The notes under the pieces are model-generated. The model saw only the letters and a program-made list of their open reading frames with translations, did not search any database and had not been told where the DNA came from. Shown here one piece after another: positions 26,357 to 34,067 of a stretch of DNA of 41,181 bases; position 1 is the stretch's first letter; the number at the start of each line of letters is the position of its first letter. The stretch spans positions 1-41,181 of the forward strand of contig CABUZJ010000008.1 of assembly GCA_902496015.1 (NCBI GenBank). The letters are read 5' to 3'. A program made the translations under genes and the position numbers. Source of the DNA: an uncultured Eubacteriales bacterium. Its GTDB lineage: Bacteria; Bacillota; Clostridia; Christensenellales; UBA1242.

Positions 26357-27220
26357 TTAATATTTAATATTTTTGAATTTTTGTAATCCTGCTTCATATG
26401 CAACTAATGTTGATGCAAATCCAACATTTAAAGATTCACAACTGCCAAGCATAGGAATTATTATGCCATGTGCATTTTTTAATTTTCTCCAAGATGGACT
26501 TATTCCCGTGTGTTCATTTCCACTTATTATTGCTATTTTACCACTGTAATCAACATCTTTAAAATTTTTTGTTGCTGTTAAATCGGTAACCAAACATTTA
26601 TAATTATTTTTTTCTAACCAATTTTGCACAGTTTCAATCTCTTCTTCAATCACATCAAGCATAAAACTTGCACCTAAACTTGCCCTAACTAATCTGCTAT
26701 TATTAAGCCTTGCTTGTTTATTTGTAATTATTGCAAAATCCCCACCAGCACAATCAAAAGACCTTAAAATAGAGCCAATATTTCCTGGCTGTTCTAAGCC
26801 GTCCATAACAATTGCAAGCACATTTTCTTTTAGTTTATATTTTTCTTCTATATCATTTAAGGTTAATGCTTTCAATTTTGCCACAATAAAATATTCATCA
26901 AAGCCATCTCTATCACTAATTTTCTTACAAGTTTTTGAAGAAATCGAATAAACTTTTTTTGCATAATTTGCCATTTTTAAAATTTTTGTTAAATTTTCGG
27001 GATTTTCTTCATTTAATTTTTCAGTATTTAAATAAAAAGCAGTCACTTCTAATTTCTTGTCAATTAACTTTTCAACAGCCCAAAGACCTTCACACACAAA
27101 AATCGATTTATCTTTGATTTTATTATAAACCAAATCTTTTACATAATTAACTTCTGTTGAAGATATCCCCACTGCAACACATTTATTTTCTATTAATTTA
27201 ATTAAATTCTCTATTTCCAT
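26357..27220 (-). CDS. TrmH/SpoU-family RNA 2'-O-methyltransferase
   Basis: 287 residues: an N-terminal substrate-binding domain (about 1-115), then the knotted SPOUT methyltransferase domain. Motif 1 is 'LEQPGNIGSILRSFDCAG', motif 2 is 'IAIISGNEHTGIS', and motif 3 is 'IIPMLGSCESLNVGFASTLVAYEA', with the Ser-Leu-Asn-Val pattern of the SAM-binding knot. Family members methylate the 2'-hydroxyl of rRNA or tRNA (RlmB and TrmH are examples). Which RNA is modified here cannot be told; the length and spread fit rRNA methylases such as RlmB-like proteins. It lies 75 bp downstream of the glycosyltransferase gene on the same strand, with GGAG eight bases before the ATG. Confidence 0.88.
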   Translation of the reverse strand: MEIENLIKLIENKCVAVGISSTEVNYVKDLVYNKIKDKSIFVCEGLWAVEKLIDKKLEVTAFYLNTEKLNEENPENLTKILKMANYAKKVYSISSKTCKKISDRDGFDEYFIVAKLKALTLNDIEEKYKLKENVLAIVMDGLEQPGNIGSILRSFDCAGGDFAIITNKQARLNNSRLVRASLGASFMLDVIEEEIETVQNWLEKNNYKCLVTDLTATKNFKDVDYSGKIAIISGNEHTGISPSWRKLKNAHGIIIPMLGSCESLNVGFASTLVAYEAGLQKFKNIKY

Positions 27221-27295
27221 TTACAAATCTCCGTTTTTTATTTTCGTCATTTGCTTTATTTATAATCTTTATTTGTGTTACACCATTCTTTTGCT

Positions 27296-28333
27296 TTATA
27301 TTTCTTGATATAATGTTTCATTATAAACATTTATTAAACTTTTCTTATAATTTTTTGAATTATTATAATTATAACCAAAAGCAATGGTAGACTCTTTCAA
27401 ATCATGTAAATGCTTTTCATTTTCCATAAGTTCCATTATTATTTGGCTTGCTTCTTCATTTGTTTCATATAAAAAACCGTTTTCATTATTTATAATCAAA
27501 TCTTTCATTCCACCAACAGCGGTTGAAATAATTGGAGTTTTAAGGCACAAACTTTCAAGTGCTGTCATGGGTGTCCCTTCGGTTTTAGATGTCATTATCA
27601 TCAGTTTGGAATTTTCAATGATCTTAAACGGATTTTCAATAAAGCCCAAAAGAAAAACTCTATCTTCAAGATTAAAATCTTTTATTTTTTCTTGCATAAG
27701 CGGTTTTAATTCGCCACTACCAATAATGCCTATTTTTACATTATCGTCTAATAATCTAGCAATTTCAAGAATTCTTAAAGGATTTTTAACATCAACTAAT
27801 CTTCCACAATAAACAATATCATATCCTTGTGTTAAAGTTGCTTTTTCTTTTCTTAAATTAATATTTTCAATAGATACTATATTTGGCAAAATTAAACTTT
27901 TATCTTTAATTTTGTTTTTAAAAATAAATTTTTCTTCGCTTTCCCTTGAAACCCATATAATTTTATTAGACTTTTTAAACACTTGTTTTGCAATAATTGC
28001 TCTTAAAGAAAATTTATTCATTTGTGAATGATTACAATGAATATGTGCAATTTTTCTAATTCCATTTATTTTAGATGCCAAAACACAAGCCCTAAGATCA
28101 TGTGCGTGAATTATGTCAGGTTTAAATTCTTTAATAACTTGTTTTATTTGTTTTAAACTTAATTTATCTATTAATCTAAAATTTATATTATGGTTTTTTA
28201 AACTCTGTTCTATTTCGCCTTTTGGGCTACAATAAAGCATTTCAATTTCACCAGAAAATAAATTAATAATTTGACAAACCATATTTTCTGCCCCAGAATA
28301 TTTATTAGATGCCAATAAATGTAAAACTTTCAT
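27296..28333 (-). CDS. Glycosyltransferase family 4 protein
   Basis: 345 residues with the two-Rossmann (GT-B) plan. The N-terminus 'KVLHLLASNKYSGAENMV' carries the GGAE-like acceptor loop. 'HAHDLRACVLAS' follows near 95, and the C-terminal donor domain holds 'IVYCGRLVDVKNPLRILEIA' and 'MTSKTEGTPMTALESLCL', the E-x7-E retaining motif. Such enzymes transfer sugars from nucleotide donors to envelope lipids or polysaccharides; the acceptor is unknown. No other polysaccharide genes are adjacent, so it may serve a housekeeping glycolipid. It lies between ileS and the methyltransferase gene, after the ileS terminator. Confidence 0.88.
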   Translation of the reverse strand: MKVLHLLASNKYSGAENMVCQIINLFSGEIEMLYCSPKGEIEQSLKNHNINFRLIDKLSLKQIKQVIKEFKPDIIHAHDLRACVLASKINGIRKIAHIHCNHSQMNKFSLRAIIAKQVFKKSNKIIWVSRESEEKFIFKNKIKDKSLILPNIVSIENINLRKEKATLTQGYDIVYCGRLVDVKNPLRILEIARLLDDNVKIGIIGSGELKPLMQEKIKDFNLEDRVFLLGFIENPFKIIENSKLMIMTSKTEGTPMTALESLCLKTPIISTAVGGMKDLIINNENGFLYETNEEASQIIMELMENEKHLHDLKESTIAFGYNYNNSKNYKKSLINVYNETLYQEI

Positions 28334-28426
28334 AATTTTTTAATCCTTACTTTTAAAAAGTCTTTTTATAGATTATCATATTTTTATATTATTTTCAAAT
28401 AATATATCCTTTATTTAAACAAAAAT

Positions 28427-28445
28427 AAAAAGGCATTGCCTTTTT
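28427..28445 (-). terminator. Terminator of ileS
   Basis: AAAAAGGC (28427-28434) pairs with GCCTTTTT (28438-28445). On the minus strand it follows the ileS stop directly and runs into ATTTTTGTTT. Confidence 0.82.
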
Positions 28446-31400
28446 ATTTTTTATTTAACTTATCAATTGAAATTGTTGCATTAAAGTTATCTAATTCAAG
28501 ATTTGTAGAATATGGTAATTTTATTTTAGCATAAGTTAAAGTTGCAAGCGTTTCTTTTTCAATAATATGCTTATTTTTCTCAATAGTTTCTAAAACATCA
28601 TTCGAACCAGTAATTTGTAAAACTATGTGGTCTGTAACTTCAAGCCCGCTATCTTTTCTTAAATTTTGAATTTTTGAAACAATTTCACGCACTCTACCCA
28701 TTTCAATTAATTCTGGGGTTAATGTTGTGTCTATAATTACCGTAGTCGAGCCATTGCTTTCACTTGCATATCCATCTTTATTGGCAATTTCAATAAATAA
28801 GTCTTTTTCACTTAAATTTAAAATTTGACCTTCTACTTCCAGTTTAAATGGTTGATTATTTTTAACCATTTTCACCACTTCACTTGCATTCACTTCGCTT
28901 AACTTCTTTCTTATTGCTCCCACAAGTTTTCCATATTTTGGGCCCAACACATTAAGCATTGGCTTTAAAGTATAATTAACATAATCATAGGCCTCTTTAG
29001 AAACTTCTACTTCTTGAACATTTAATTCCCCTTTAATTAGTTCTTTAAGTTCCTTATTTAATTCATTGTTTCCTGCAAAACAAACAATGCATTTTTTAAG
29101 TGGCTGTCTTGCTTTCACTTGTGCCCCATTTCTAACGCTTCTTCCAAGTGCCACAATTTCAAGAACTTCTTCCATGCCTTCATTTAGTTTTTCATCAATT
29201 AAAGTTTCATCTGCAACAGGAAAACTGCATAAATGAACACTAATAGGCGCATTTTTTTCAACAGAACGAACTAAATTTTGATAAATATTTTCACTAATAA
29301 ATGGCACAAAAGGTGCAATTAATTTAGTTAAACCAGATAAAACATAATAAAGCGTTGCAAATGCAGAAATTTTATCTTCTCCTTCTCCACTTGCCCAAAA
29401 TCTTTCGCGTGATCTCCTAATATACCAATTAGAAAGATTATCCACAAAATCAGTTATTTTTCTGCTAGAATTAAGCATGTCATATTTCTCTAAACAATTT
29501 GTAACAAATTTAACAAGCGAATTATATTCACTTAAAAGCCATTTATCTAATAGACTAAGTTCACACTTTTTTATGTCATGCTTTGTTGGGTCAAACTTAT
29601 CAATCTCTGCATAAAGAATAAAGAATGCATAGCTATTCCAAAGCGTGCCCATAAATTTGCGTTGAAGTTCAATCAAGTTGTCTTCGTTAAAATTCAAACT
29701 TGTTCCAGGGTTACAATTGTTATAAAAATACCATCTTAACGCATCTGCCCCTTCTTTATTCAAAATCACCCATGGGTCAACACCATTGCCCAAACTTTTA
29801 CTCATTTTTCTTCCAAATTTATCATTAACAAGCCCAAGTGCCGTACAAGATTTATATGGTGATTTGTTAAATAACAAAGTGCTTATTGCTAACAAACTAT
29901 AAAACCACCCTCTTGTTTGGTCAATTCCTTCGCAAATAAAATCTGCTGGGAAAGTTTTTTCAAACCATTCCTTATTTTCAAAAGGATAATGATATTGCGC
30001 AAAAGGCATTGAACCACTATCAAACCAACAATCTAATACCTCTGGTGTCCTTTTCATCATTTTACCACATTTTAGGCAAGGAAAGGTAATTTTGTCTAGT
30101 GTTGGTTTATGTAAATCTAATTCTTGTGTTACGCCAGATAACTTTTTAAGTTCTTCCACCGACCCAACAACATGAAAATGCCCACATTCGCATACCCAAA
30201 ATGGAAGCGGAGTTCCCCAATATCTTGTTCTTGAAATACCCCAATCAATATTATTTTTCAAGAAATTCCCCATTCTTCCATTCTTAATAGTTTCAGGTAT
30301 CCAATTTACACCATCATTATTTTTAATAAGTTGTTCTTTTACTGCAGTGGTTTTCACAAACCATGCACTTTGTGCATAATAAAGAAGCGGAGTATGACAA
30401 CGCCAACAATGTGGATAATTATGTTCATATAACATAACTTTGAATAATTTCCCATTTTCTTCAAGCATTTTAATAATTATAGGGTCACTTTGCTTTGCAC
30501 CAAGCCCCGATAATTCGCCACTTCTGTTATCAAATTTTCCTTCGTCATTTATAAGTTGCACAAAAGATATTCCATATCTTTTAGCAACATTATAGTCATC
30601 TTCACCAAACGCAGGTGCAATGTGAACAATACCCGTTCCATCTTCTGTTGTAACATAGTCATCAACGATCACAAAATATCCGCAAGTAACATCATTTTTT
30701 ACATAATCAAACATTGGCTCATACTTATGATATTCAAAATCTTTACCAAGTTTTTCATAAATTATTTCATATTCTTCAAAAAGTGTTGGGATTAACTTCG
30801 TAAGCATTATATAGTTAGTTCCATCAGCAACTTTAATTTTAGCATATTTTTCATTAGGATTCATGCAAAGTGCAACATTGCTTGGTAAAGTCCATGGAGT
30901 TGTTGTCCAAACCAAAAAGTAAGTATTCTCTTCTTCTTTACTTTTAAATTTCACAAAAATACTTTTCTCTTTAAGTGTTTTATATGCACCTTCCTGCTCA
31001 ACTTCACTTTTAGATAATGCTGTTCCACATCTTGGACAATAAGGAACAATTCTATGCCCTTTGTAAATATAACCCTTTTTGTTCATTTCACTTAAAGCCC
31101 AAAAAACACTTTCAATATAATTATTATCATAAGTAATATAAGGGTTTTTTAAATCAATAAAATAACCAAATCTTTCGGTAATATCTTCCCAAATACCCTT
31201 ATATTTCCAAACGCTTTGCTTGCAATCTTCTATAAATTTTTCAACACCATATTTTTCAATATCTTGTTTGCCAGAAAAACCTTTACTTTTTTCCACTTCA
31301 ACTTCAACAGGAAGCCCATGGGTATCCCACCCTGCTTTTCTTGGAACAAAATAGCCTTGCATGGTTTTAAATCTAGGGATAATATCTTTCATGGCGCGAG

Positions 31401-31581
31401 TTAATGGGTGCCCAATATGGGGTTTTCCATTGGCGGTCGGTGGACCTTCGTAAAAAGAAAATACTTTTCCACCTTTATTTTTGTCCAAAGATTTTTCAAA
31501 GATTTTATTTTCTTTCCAAAATTTTAAAACATCAAGTTCGTTAGAAATAAAGTCTAACTTAGTGTCTACCTTTCTATACAT
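28444..31581 (-). CDS. ileS: Isoleucyl-tRNA synthetase, eukaryote-like (type 2)
   Basis: Charges tRNA-Ile. The 1045-residue class I enzyme has the HIGH motif in 'GPPTANGKPHIGHPLTRAMKD' (about 46-66) and KMSKS in 'GRKMSKSLGNGVDP'. The editing domain (CP1) lies between, with 'TTPWTLPSNVALC' and 'GTGIVHIAPAFGEDDY'. After the anticodon-binding domain comes a long C-terminal region of the DUF5915 type ('ARQPLKKCIVC', 'VKARQPL') in place of the zinc-binding tail of type 1 enzymes. 'PTANG.PHIGH' in place of 'PYANG.IHIGH' also marks type 2, the form that is naturally insensitive to mupirocin in characterised cases. The ATG follows GGAGAAG. Expression is probably governed by the structured leader and terminator immediately upstream. 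Confidence 0.96.
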   Translation of the reverse strand: MYRKVDTKLDFISNELDVLKFWKENKIFEKSLDKNKGGKVFSFYEGPPTANGKPHIGHPLTRAMKDIIPRFKTMQGYFVPRKAGWDTHGLPVEVEVEKSKGFSGKQDIEKYGVEKFIEDCKQSVWKYKGIWEDITERFGYFIDLKNPYITYDNNYIESVFWALSEMNKKGYIYKGHRIVPYCPRCGTALSKSEVEQEGAYKTLKEKSIFVKFKSKEEENTYFLVWTTTPWTLPSNVALCMNPNEKYAKIKVADGTNYIMLTKLIPTLFEEYEIIYEKLGKDFEYHKYEPMFDYVKNDVTCGYFVIVDDYVTTEDGTGIVHIAPAFGEDDYNVAKRYGISFVQLINDEGKFDNRSGELSGLGAKQSDPIIIKMLEENGKLFKVMLYEHNYPHCWRCHTPLLYYAQSAWFVKTTAVKEQLIKNNDGVNWIPETIKNGRMGNFLKNNIDWGISRTRYWGTPLPFWVCECGHFHVVGSVEELKKLSGVTQELDLHKPTLDKITFPCLKCGKMMKRTPEVLDCWFDSGSMPFAQYHYPFENKEWFEKTFPADFICEGIDQTRGWFYSLLAISTLLFNKSPYKSCTALGLVNDKFGRKMSKSLGNGVDPWVILNKEGADALRWYFYNNCNPGTSLNFNEDNLIELQRKFMGTLWNSYAFFILYAEIDKFDPTKHDIKKCELSLLDKWLLSEYNSLVKFVTNCLEKYDMLNSSRKITDFVDNLSNWYIRRSRERFWASGEGEDKISAFATLYYVLSGLTKLIAPFVPFISENIYQNLVRSVEKNAPISVHLCSFPVADETLIDEKLNEGMEEVLEIVALGRSVRNGAQVKARQPLKKCIVCFAGNNELNKELKELIKGELNVQEVEVSKEAYDYVNYTLKPMLNVLGPKYGKLVGAIRKKLSEVNASEVVKMVKNNQPFKLEVEGQILNLSEKDLFIEIANKDGYASESNGSTTVIIDTTLTPELIEMGRVREIVSKIQNLRKDSGLEVTDHIVLQITGSNDVLETIEKNKHIIEKETLATLTYAKIKLPYSTNLELDNFNATISIDKLNKK

Positions 31582-31604
31582 TTCTTCTTCTCCTAATAAA
31601 AAAT

Positions 31605-31631
31605 CCTTAGCAAATCAAGATTTCGCTAAGG
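31605..31631 (-). terminator. Terminator between structured RNA and ileS
   Basis: CCTTAGC (31605-31611) pairs with GCTAAGG (31625-31631), with further pairing AAATC/GATTT inside. On the minus strand it is followed by ATTTTTTATT, which runs into the ileS ribosome site. ileS must therefore be transcribed by read-through or antitermination. Confidence 0.9.
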
Positions 31632-31840
31632 AAATTTAACCACTTGATTGCCAGCAGGCCAACACCTGCGCCTTCTATAACGGGAAGCCCCGACTTTCCT
31701 TAACAAGATACCCCTTAGGGAAAGCAACTGATAAAAGTGATAATTCAAAGATAGCAATGGTTGTCTTGCACCACCCGACAATTCTCTTACATTGCCCCAC
31801 TTCGAACCGTGTCTTTCGTCATCGTTTTTAATATTAATTA
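31605..31840 (-). ncRNA. Structured RNA upstream of ileS, raiA-motif candidate
   Basis: About 235 nt, much richer in G/C than its flanks, between a promoter and a terminator. On the minus strand it contains nested helices: GCAATG/CATTGC around TTGTC/GACAA enclosing GGGTGGTGCAA, then CTTTCC/GGAAAG, a CGGG-GCTT-CCCG hairpin and GCAGG/CCTGC. From memory, the pattern of conserved single-stranded blocks (GGTTCGAAGTGGGGCAA, GGGTGGTGCAAGAC, TGCTGGCAATCAAGTGG) and the size fit the clostridial raiA motif. A T-box is unlikely because no antiterminator pairs with the terminator. I have no search result to confirm the family. Confidence 0.5.
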
Positions 31841-31846
31841 CATAAT

Positions 31847-31875
31847 AGTTTAGTCTACATACTCTTATTTGTCAA
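31847..31875 (-). promoter_or_regulatory. Promoter of the structured RNA / ileS
   Basis: On the minus strand TTGACA (31870-31875), 17 bp and TAAACT (31847-31852). Transcription would start near 31840. Confidence 0.82.
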
Positions 31876-32075
31876 GCATTTATAAAAGTTGAACATTAAA
31901 TTTCTATATATCAATATTCTAAATAAAATTTTGTTTAATGCTGTATTTTTTAATATTTTCATTTTTTACCTAATAAATTTAATAAAAATAAAAAATATAA
32001 ATAAAAATTTAATTTGATAATTCATTTCAATAGAAAAATGTTGCTAATAAAAAATAATTTAATATTACACTAAAA

Positions 32076-32100
32076 AAGAGTTATCACATTGATAACTCTT
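32076..32100 (-). terminator. Terminator of the peroxiredoxin-desulfoferrodoxin operon
   Basis: Perfect 11-bp hairpin AAGAGTTATCA / TGATAACTCTT with a 3-nt loop, followed on the minus strand by TTTTTTAG. It lies 28 bp after the desulfoferrodoxin stop. Confidence 0.92.
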
Positions 32101-32127
32101 AATTACTAATATTTATTAAAACTAGTT

Positions 32128-32508
32128 TTATAAACTTTTCTTCCACAATGAATGTAAATTGCAATACGCAAAAACATTTTTTACTTTTTCACCTGAAGTT
32201 AAAGCAAATGTAGCTTCAGGTTTTGAATTTGGTAATAAGTGTTGCACACTAAATCCTAAATTAGTTTCTAGTGCTATAAATTCAATAAAATGTTCTGGTA
32301 TTTGTGGGTGCTCAACACTTCCCACTTTAACCCTAACCTCGTTGTTTTCAATTGCCACAAGTGGCACATGTTTTTCTTGTGCAGCATCTGTTGTGTTTGC
32401 AACTAATAACTTCATGGGTTGACCACAGCAAAAAACAGGTACTTTGCTATCCTTAATTTTTGTAACAATATTCCCACAAATAGGACAAATATAAAATTCT
32501 AATTCCAT
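32128..32508 (-). CDS. dfx: Desulfoferrodoxin (superoxide reductase)
   Basis: Reduces superoxide to hydrogen peroxide in the cytoplasm of anaerobes without making oxygen. The 126 residues form the two-iron version. The N-terminal desulforedoxin-type centre uses Cys8, Cys11, Cys27 and Cys28. The C-terminal reductase centre uses His47, His67, His73 and the Cys and His of 'AYCNLHSLW' near 116-119, and the catalytic Glu-Lys pair precedes His47 (EKHVP). All ligands are present and the length is standard. It lies 14 bp downstream of the peroxiredoxin gene: the peroxide made here is the substrate of its partner, so the two form a superoxide-to-water pathway. Confidence 0.95.
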   Translation of the reverse strand: MELEFYICPICGNIVTKIKDSKVPVFCCGQPMKLLVANTTDAAQEKHVPLVAIENNEVRVKVGSVEHPQIPEHFIEFIALETNLGFSVQHLLPNSKPEATFALTSGEKVKNVFAYCNLHSLWKKSL

Positions 32509-32522
32509 AAAATCATTCCTCC

Positions 32523-33194
32523 CTATTTCTTTTCACGCTTAAAGCAAAGAAACCAATCTAGGCAATATTTATCATCACTTTTATCTTCCATTCTCTGTTT
32601 TGCCACACCACAAGAACCAGCAGTTGGAATAATAACATCTTCACCAGGTTGCCAATCGGCAGGAGTAGCGCATTTGTCTTTGTCTGCTTTTTGTAACGCA
32701 ATCACAATTCTTTTAATCTCCGCAAAATTTCTTCCCGTAGATAATGGATAATAAAGAATAGTTCTTATTATTCCCTTTGGATCTATAACAAACACTGCCC
32801 TTACAGCCTGAGTGTTACTTTGATTAGGTTGTATCATTCCATATTGTTTTGCAATTTCCATTCTAATATCTTCAATTAACGGAAATTTAACTTCAATATG
32901 TTTTTTATCTTTCCATTCAAGTTCCTGAATTTTTCTAAGCCAAGCAATATGAGAATAAAGTGAATCAACTGAAAGCCCAACAAGTTCACAATTAATGTCT
33001 TTAAATTCACTCATCATAGCACCAAAAGTCATAAACTCAGTTGTGCAAACTGGTGTAAAATCTGCCGGATGAGAAAACAAAATCACCCATTTACCTTCAT
33101 AATCTTTTGGAAAATCAATTTCCCCTTGTGTAGTAACTGCATGAAATGCAGGTGCTTTATCGCCAATAAGTGGCATTGCTAATCTTTCTTCCAT
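32523..33194 (-). CDS. Peroxiredoxin (1-Cys/Prx6-like)
   Basis: Thiol peroxidase that reduces hydrogen peroxide and organic hydroperoxides. It has 223 residues from ATG 33194, chosen because AAAGGAG lies 6 bp upstream and MPLIGDKAP begins the fold; a longer frame to 33257 adds a non-conserved hydrophobic stretch. The peroxidatic cysteine is Cys50 in PADFTPVCTTE. The long C-terminal arm is typical of the Prx6/AhpC2 group, with further cysteines (GSCGV, YCLDWFLC) that could act as resolving residues. It is the first gene of a two-gene operon with desulfoferrodoxin. The C-terminal cysteines suggest a 2-Cys mechanism in spite of the Prx6-like fold. Confidence 0.93.
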   Translation of the reverse strand: MEERLAMPLIGDKAPAFHAVTTQGEIDFPKDYEGKWVILFSHPADFTPVCTTEFMTFGAMMSEFKDINCELVGLSVDSLYSHIAWLRKIQELEWKDKKHIEVKFPLIEDIRMEIAKQYGMIQPNQSNTQAVRAVFVIDPKGIIRTILYYPLSTGRNFAEIKRIVIALQKADKDKCATPADWQPGEDVIIPTAGSCGVAKQRMEDKSDDKYCLDWFLCFKREKK

Positions 33195-33553
33195 ATTAAT
33201 CTCCTTTACGCCAATAATATAACAAAAAATACTGAAAAAAACAAAATGTTTTCCCATAAATAAAATTTTTTATTTTTTTCATTCCACTTTACAAACAATA
33301 AAAAATAAGTATAATATTAACATATTGTAAAATGCAATATAATAGTATTTGATAATAATAAAATTGAAATCAACAAACTATTTAACCTTCTATGATTCAA
33401 AAATTATTAATACCAATAGATTAAAATCTATATTATTAAGGATTTTATGTGAAAATCTAAAAAACTAATTAATTAAACACATCAAATAAATTCTTGTCTT
33501 ATTACAAATATCAATACCTAAAATTATGAATTAATTAATTGAAGTTTTTACAT
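33195..33553. other. AT-rich intergenic region left of the tRNA-Thr repeats
   Basis: About 360 bp containing the peroxiredoxin promoter region. A TATACTTATTTTTTATTG-type AT run occurs near 33300 on the minus strand. No gene, RNA or repeat that I can support. Confidence 0.5.
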
Positions 33554-33789
33554 GCTAATGTAGTCAATTCGGCAATGCACCGCCTTGGTATAAAAAATGG
33601 CAAATTTTACCACTTAAAAAACACTAAATTTTTACTCAAAAGCTGAATATGCTAATGTAGCACAGTCGGTAGTGCACCGCCTTGGTAAGATAAAAAATGG
33701 CAAATTTTACCACTTGAAAAACAACAAAATTTAACTCAAAAACTGAATATGCTAATGTAGCACAGTCGGTAGTGCACCGCCTTGGTAAG
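33554..33789 (+). repeat. Tandem 5' halves of tRNA-Thr (attachment-site scars)
   Basis: Three copies of the tRNA-Thr 5' half begin at 33554, 33651 and 33751; only the last is followed by its 3' half. In the first two, sequence after the anticodon-loop run CTTGGTA is replaced by a shared stretch containing AAAAAATGGCAAATTTTACC and ending CTGAATAT just before the next copy. Unit lengths are 97 and 100 bp. The middle copy is identical to the real tRNA over its first 38 bases, while the leftmost has diverged. The shared part matches what a tRNA-targeting integrase would use as a core. Confidence 0.8.
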
Positions 33790-33826
33790 GCGGAGGTCAC
33801 GGGTTCAAGTCCCGTCATTAGCTCCA
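33751..33826 (+). tRNA. tRNA-Thr (anticodon GGT)
   Basis: Complete cloverleaf. The acceptor GCTAATG pairs with CATTAGC, the anticodon stem is CCGCC/GGCGG around TTGGTAA (anticodon GGT), the T loop is GGGTTCAAGTCCC, and CCA is encoded. It decodes ACC/ACU. It is preceded by two 5'-half copies, and a terminator follows. No separate promoter can be assigned in the unusual upstream repeats. Confidence 0.97.
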
Positions 33827-33832
33827 TAAACA

Positions 33833-33877
33833 AAAATCGCTAAAAACCTTATAAATAAAGGGATTTAGCGATTTTTT
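33833..33877 (+). terminator. Terminator of tRNA-Thr
   Basis: Perfect 12-bp hairpin AAAATCGCTAAA (33833-33844) / TTTAGCGATTTT (33864-33875) followed by TT, seven bases after the tRNA. Confidence 0.88.
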
Positions 33878-33917
33878 ATTTTCTAAAATTTTTATCAATT
33901 TTTACCACAAAAAATCG

Positions 33918-34061
33918 GTAGGTACATTTTTAGGGTATCGTAGGTACATAAAAAAGTAAAAAAATAGACCGATTTTTAAGTATAATTTTTAAAACTCAAA
34001 AATCGGTCTAAAACTATCTAAATGTACTTAAAACTACCACGGTAGGTACATGTAGGTACAT
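33918..34061. repeat. Four GTAGGTACAT direct repeats
   Basis: Identical decamers at 33918-33927, 33940-33949, 34042-34051 and 34052-34061, in two groups flanking the hairpin at 33965-34010. A set of short direct repeats close to a tRNA attachment site fits integrase arm-type binding sites; that role is inferred. Confidence 0.6.
33965..34010 (-). terminator. Terminator of the HNH gene
   Basis: Perfect 13-bp arms TAGACCGATTTTT (33965-33977) and AAAAATCGGTCTA (33998-34010). On the minus strand they run into TTTTTTTACTTTTTT. It ends the leftmost element operon. Confidence 0.85.
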
Positions 34062-34067
34062 ACGACA

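Noticed and set aside
31605..31840. T-box leader for ileS
   Set aside because: The GGGTGG block is about 140 nt from the terminator and cannot form the usual antiterminator with it. No specifier loop or downstream antiterminator pairing was found.
33195..33257. Longer N-terminus of the peroxiredoxin
   Set aside because: The extra 21 residues are non-conserved and the ribosome site lies inside them, just before ATG 33194.
33636..33833. 65-residue minus-strand ORF across tRNA-Thr
   Set aside because: Its 'GLEPVTSALPRRC' text is the well-known antisense artefact of tRNA genes, and the frame coincides with the tRNA copies.
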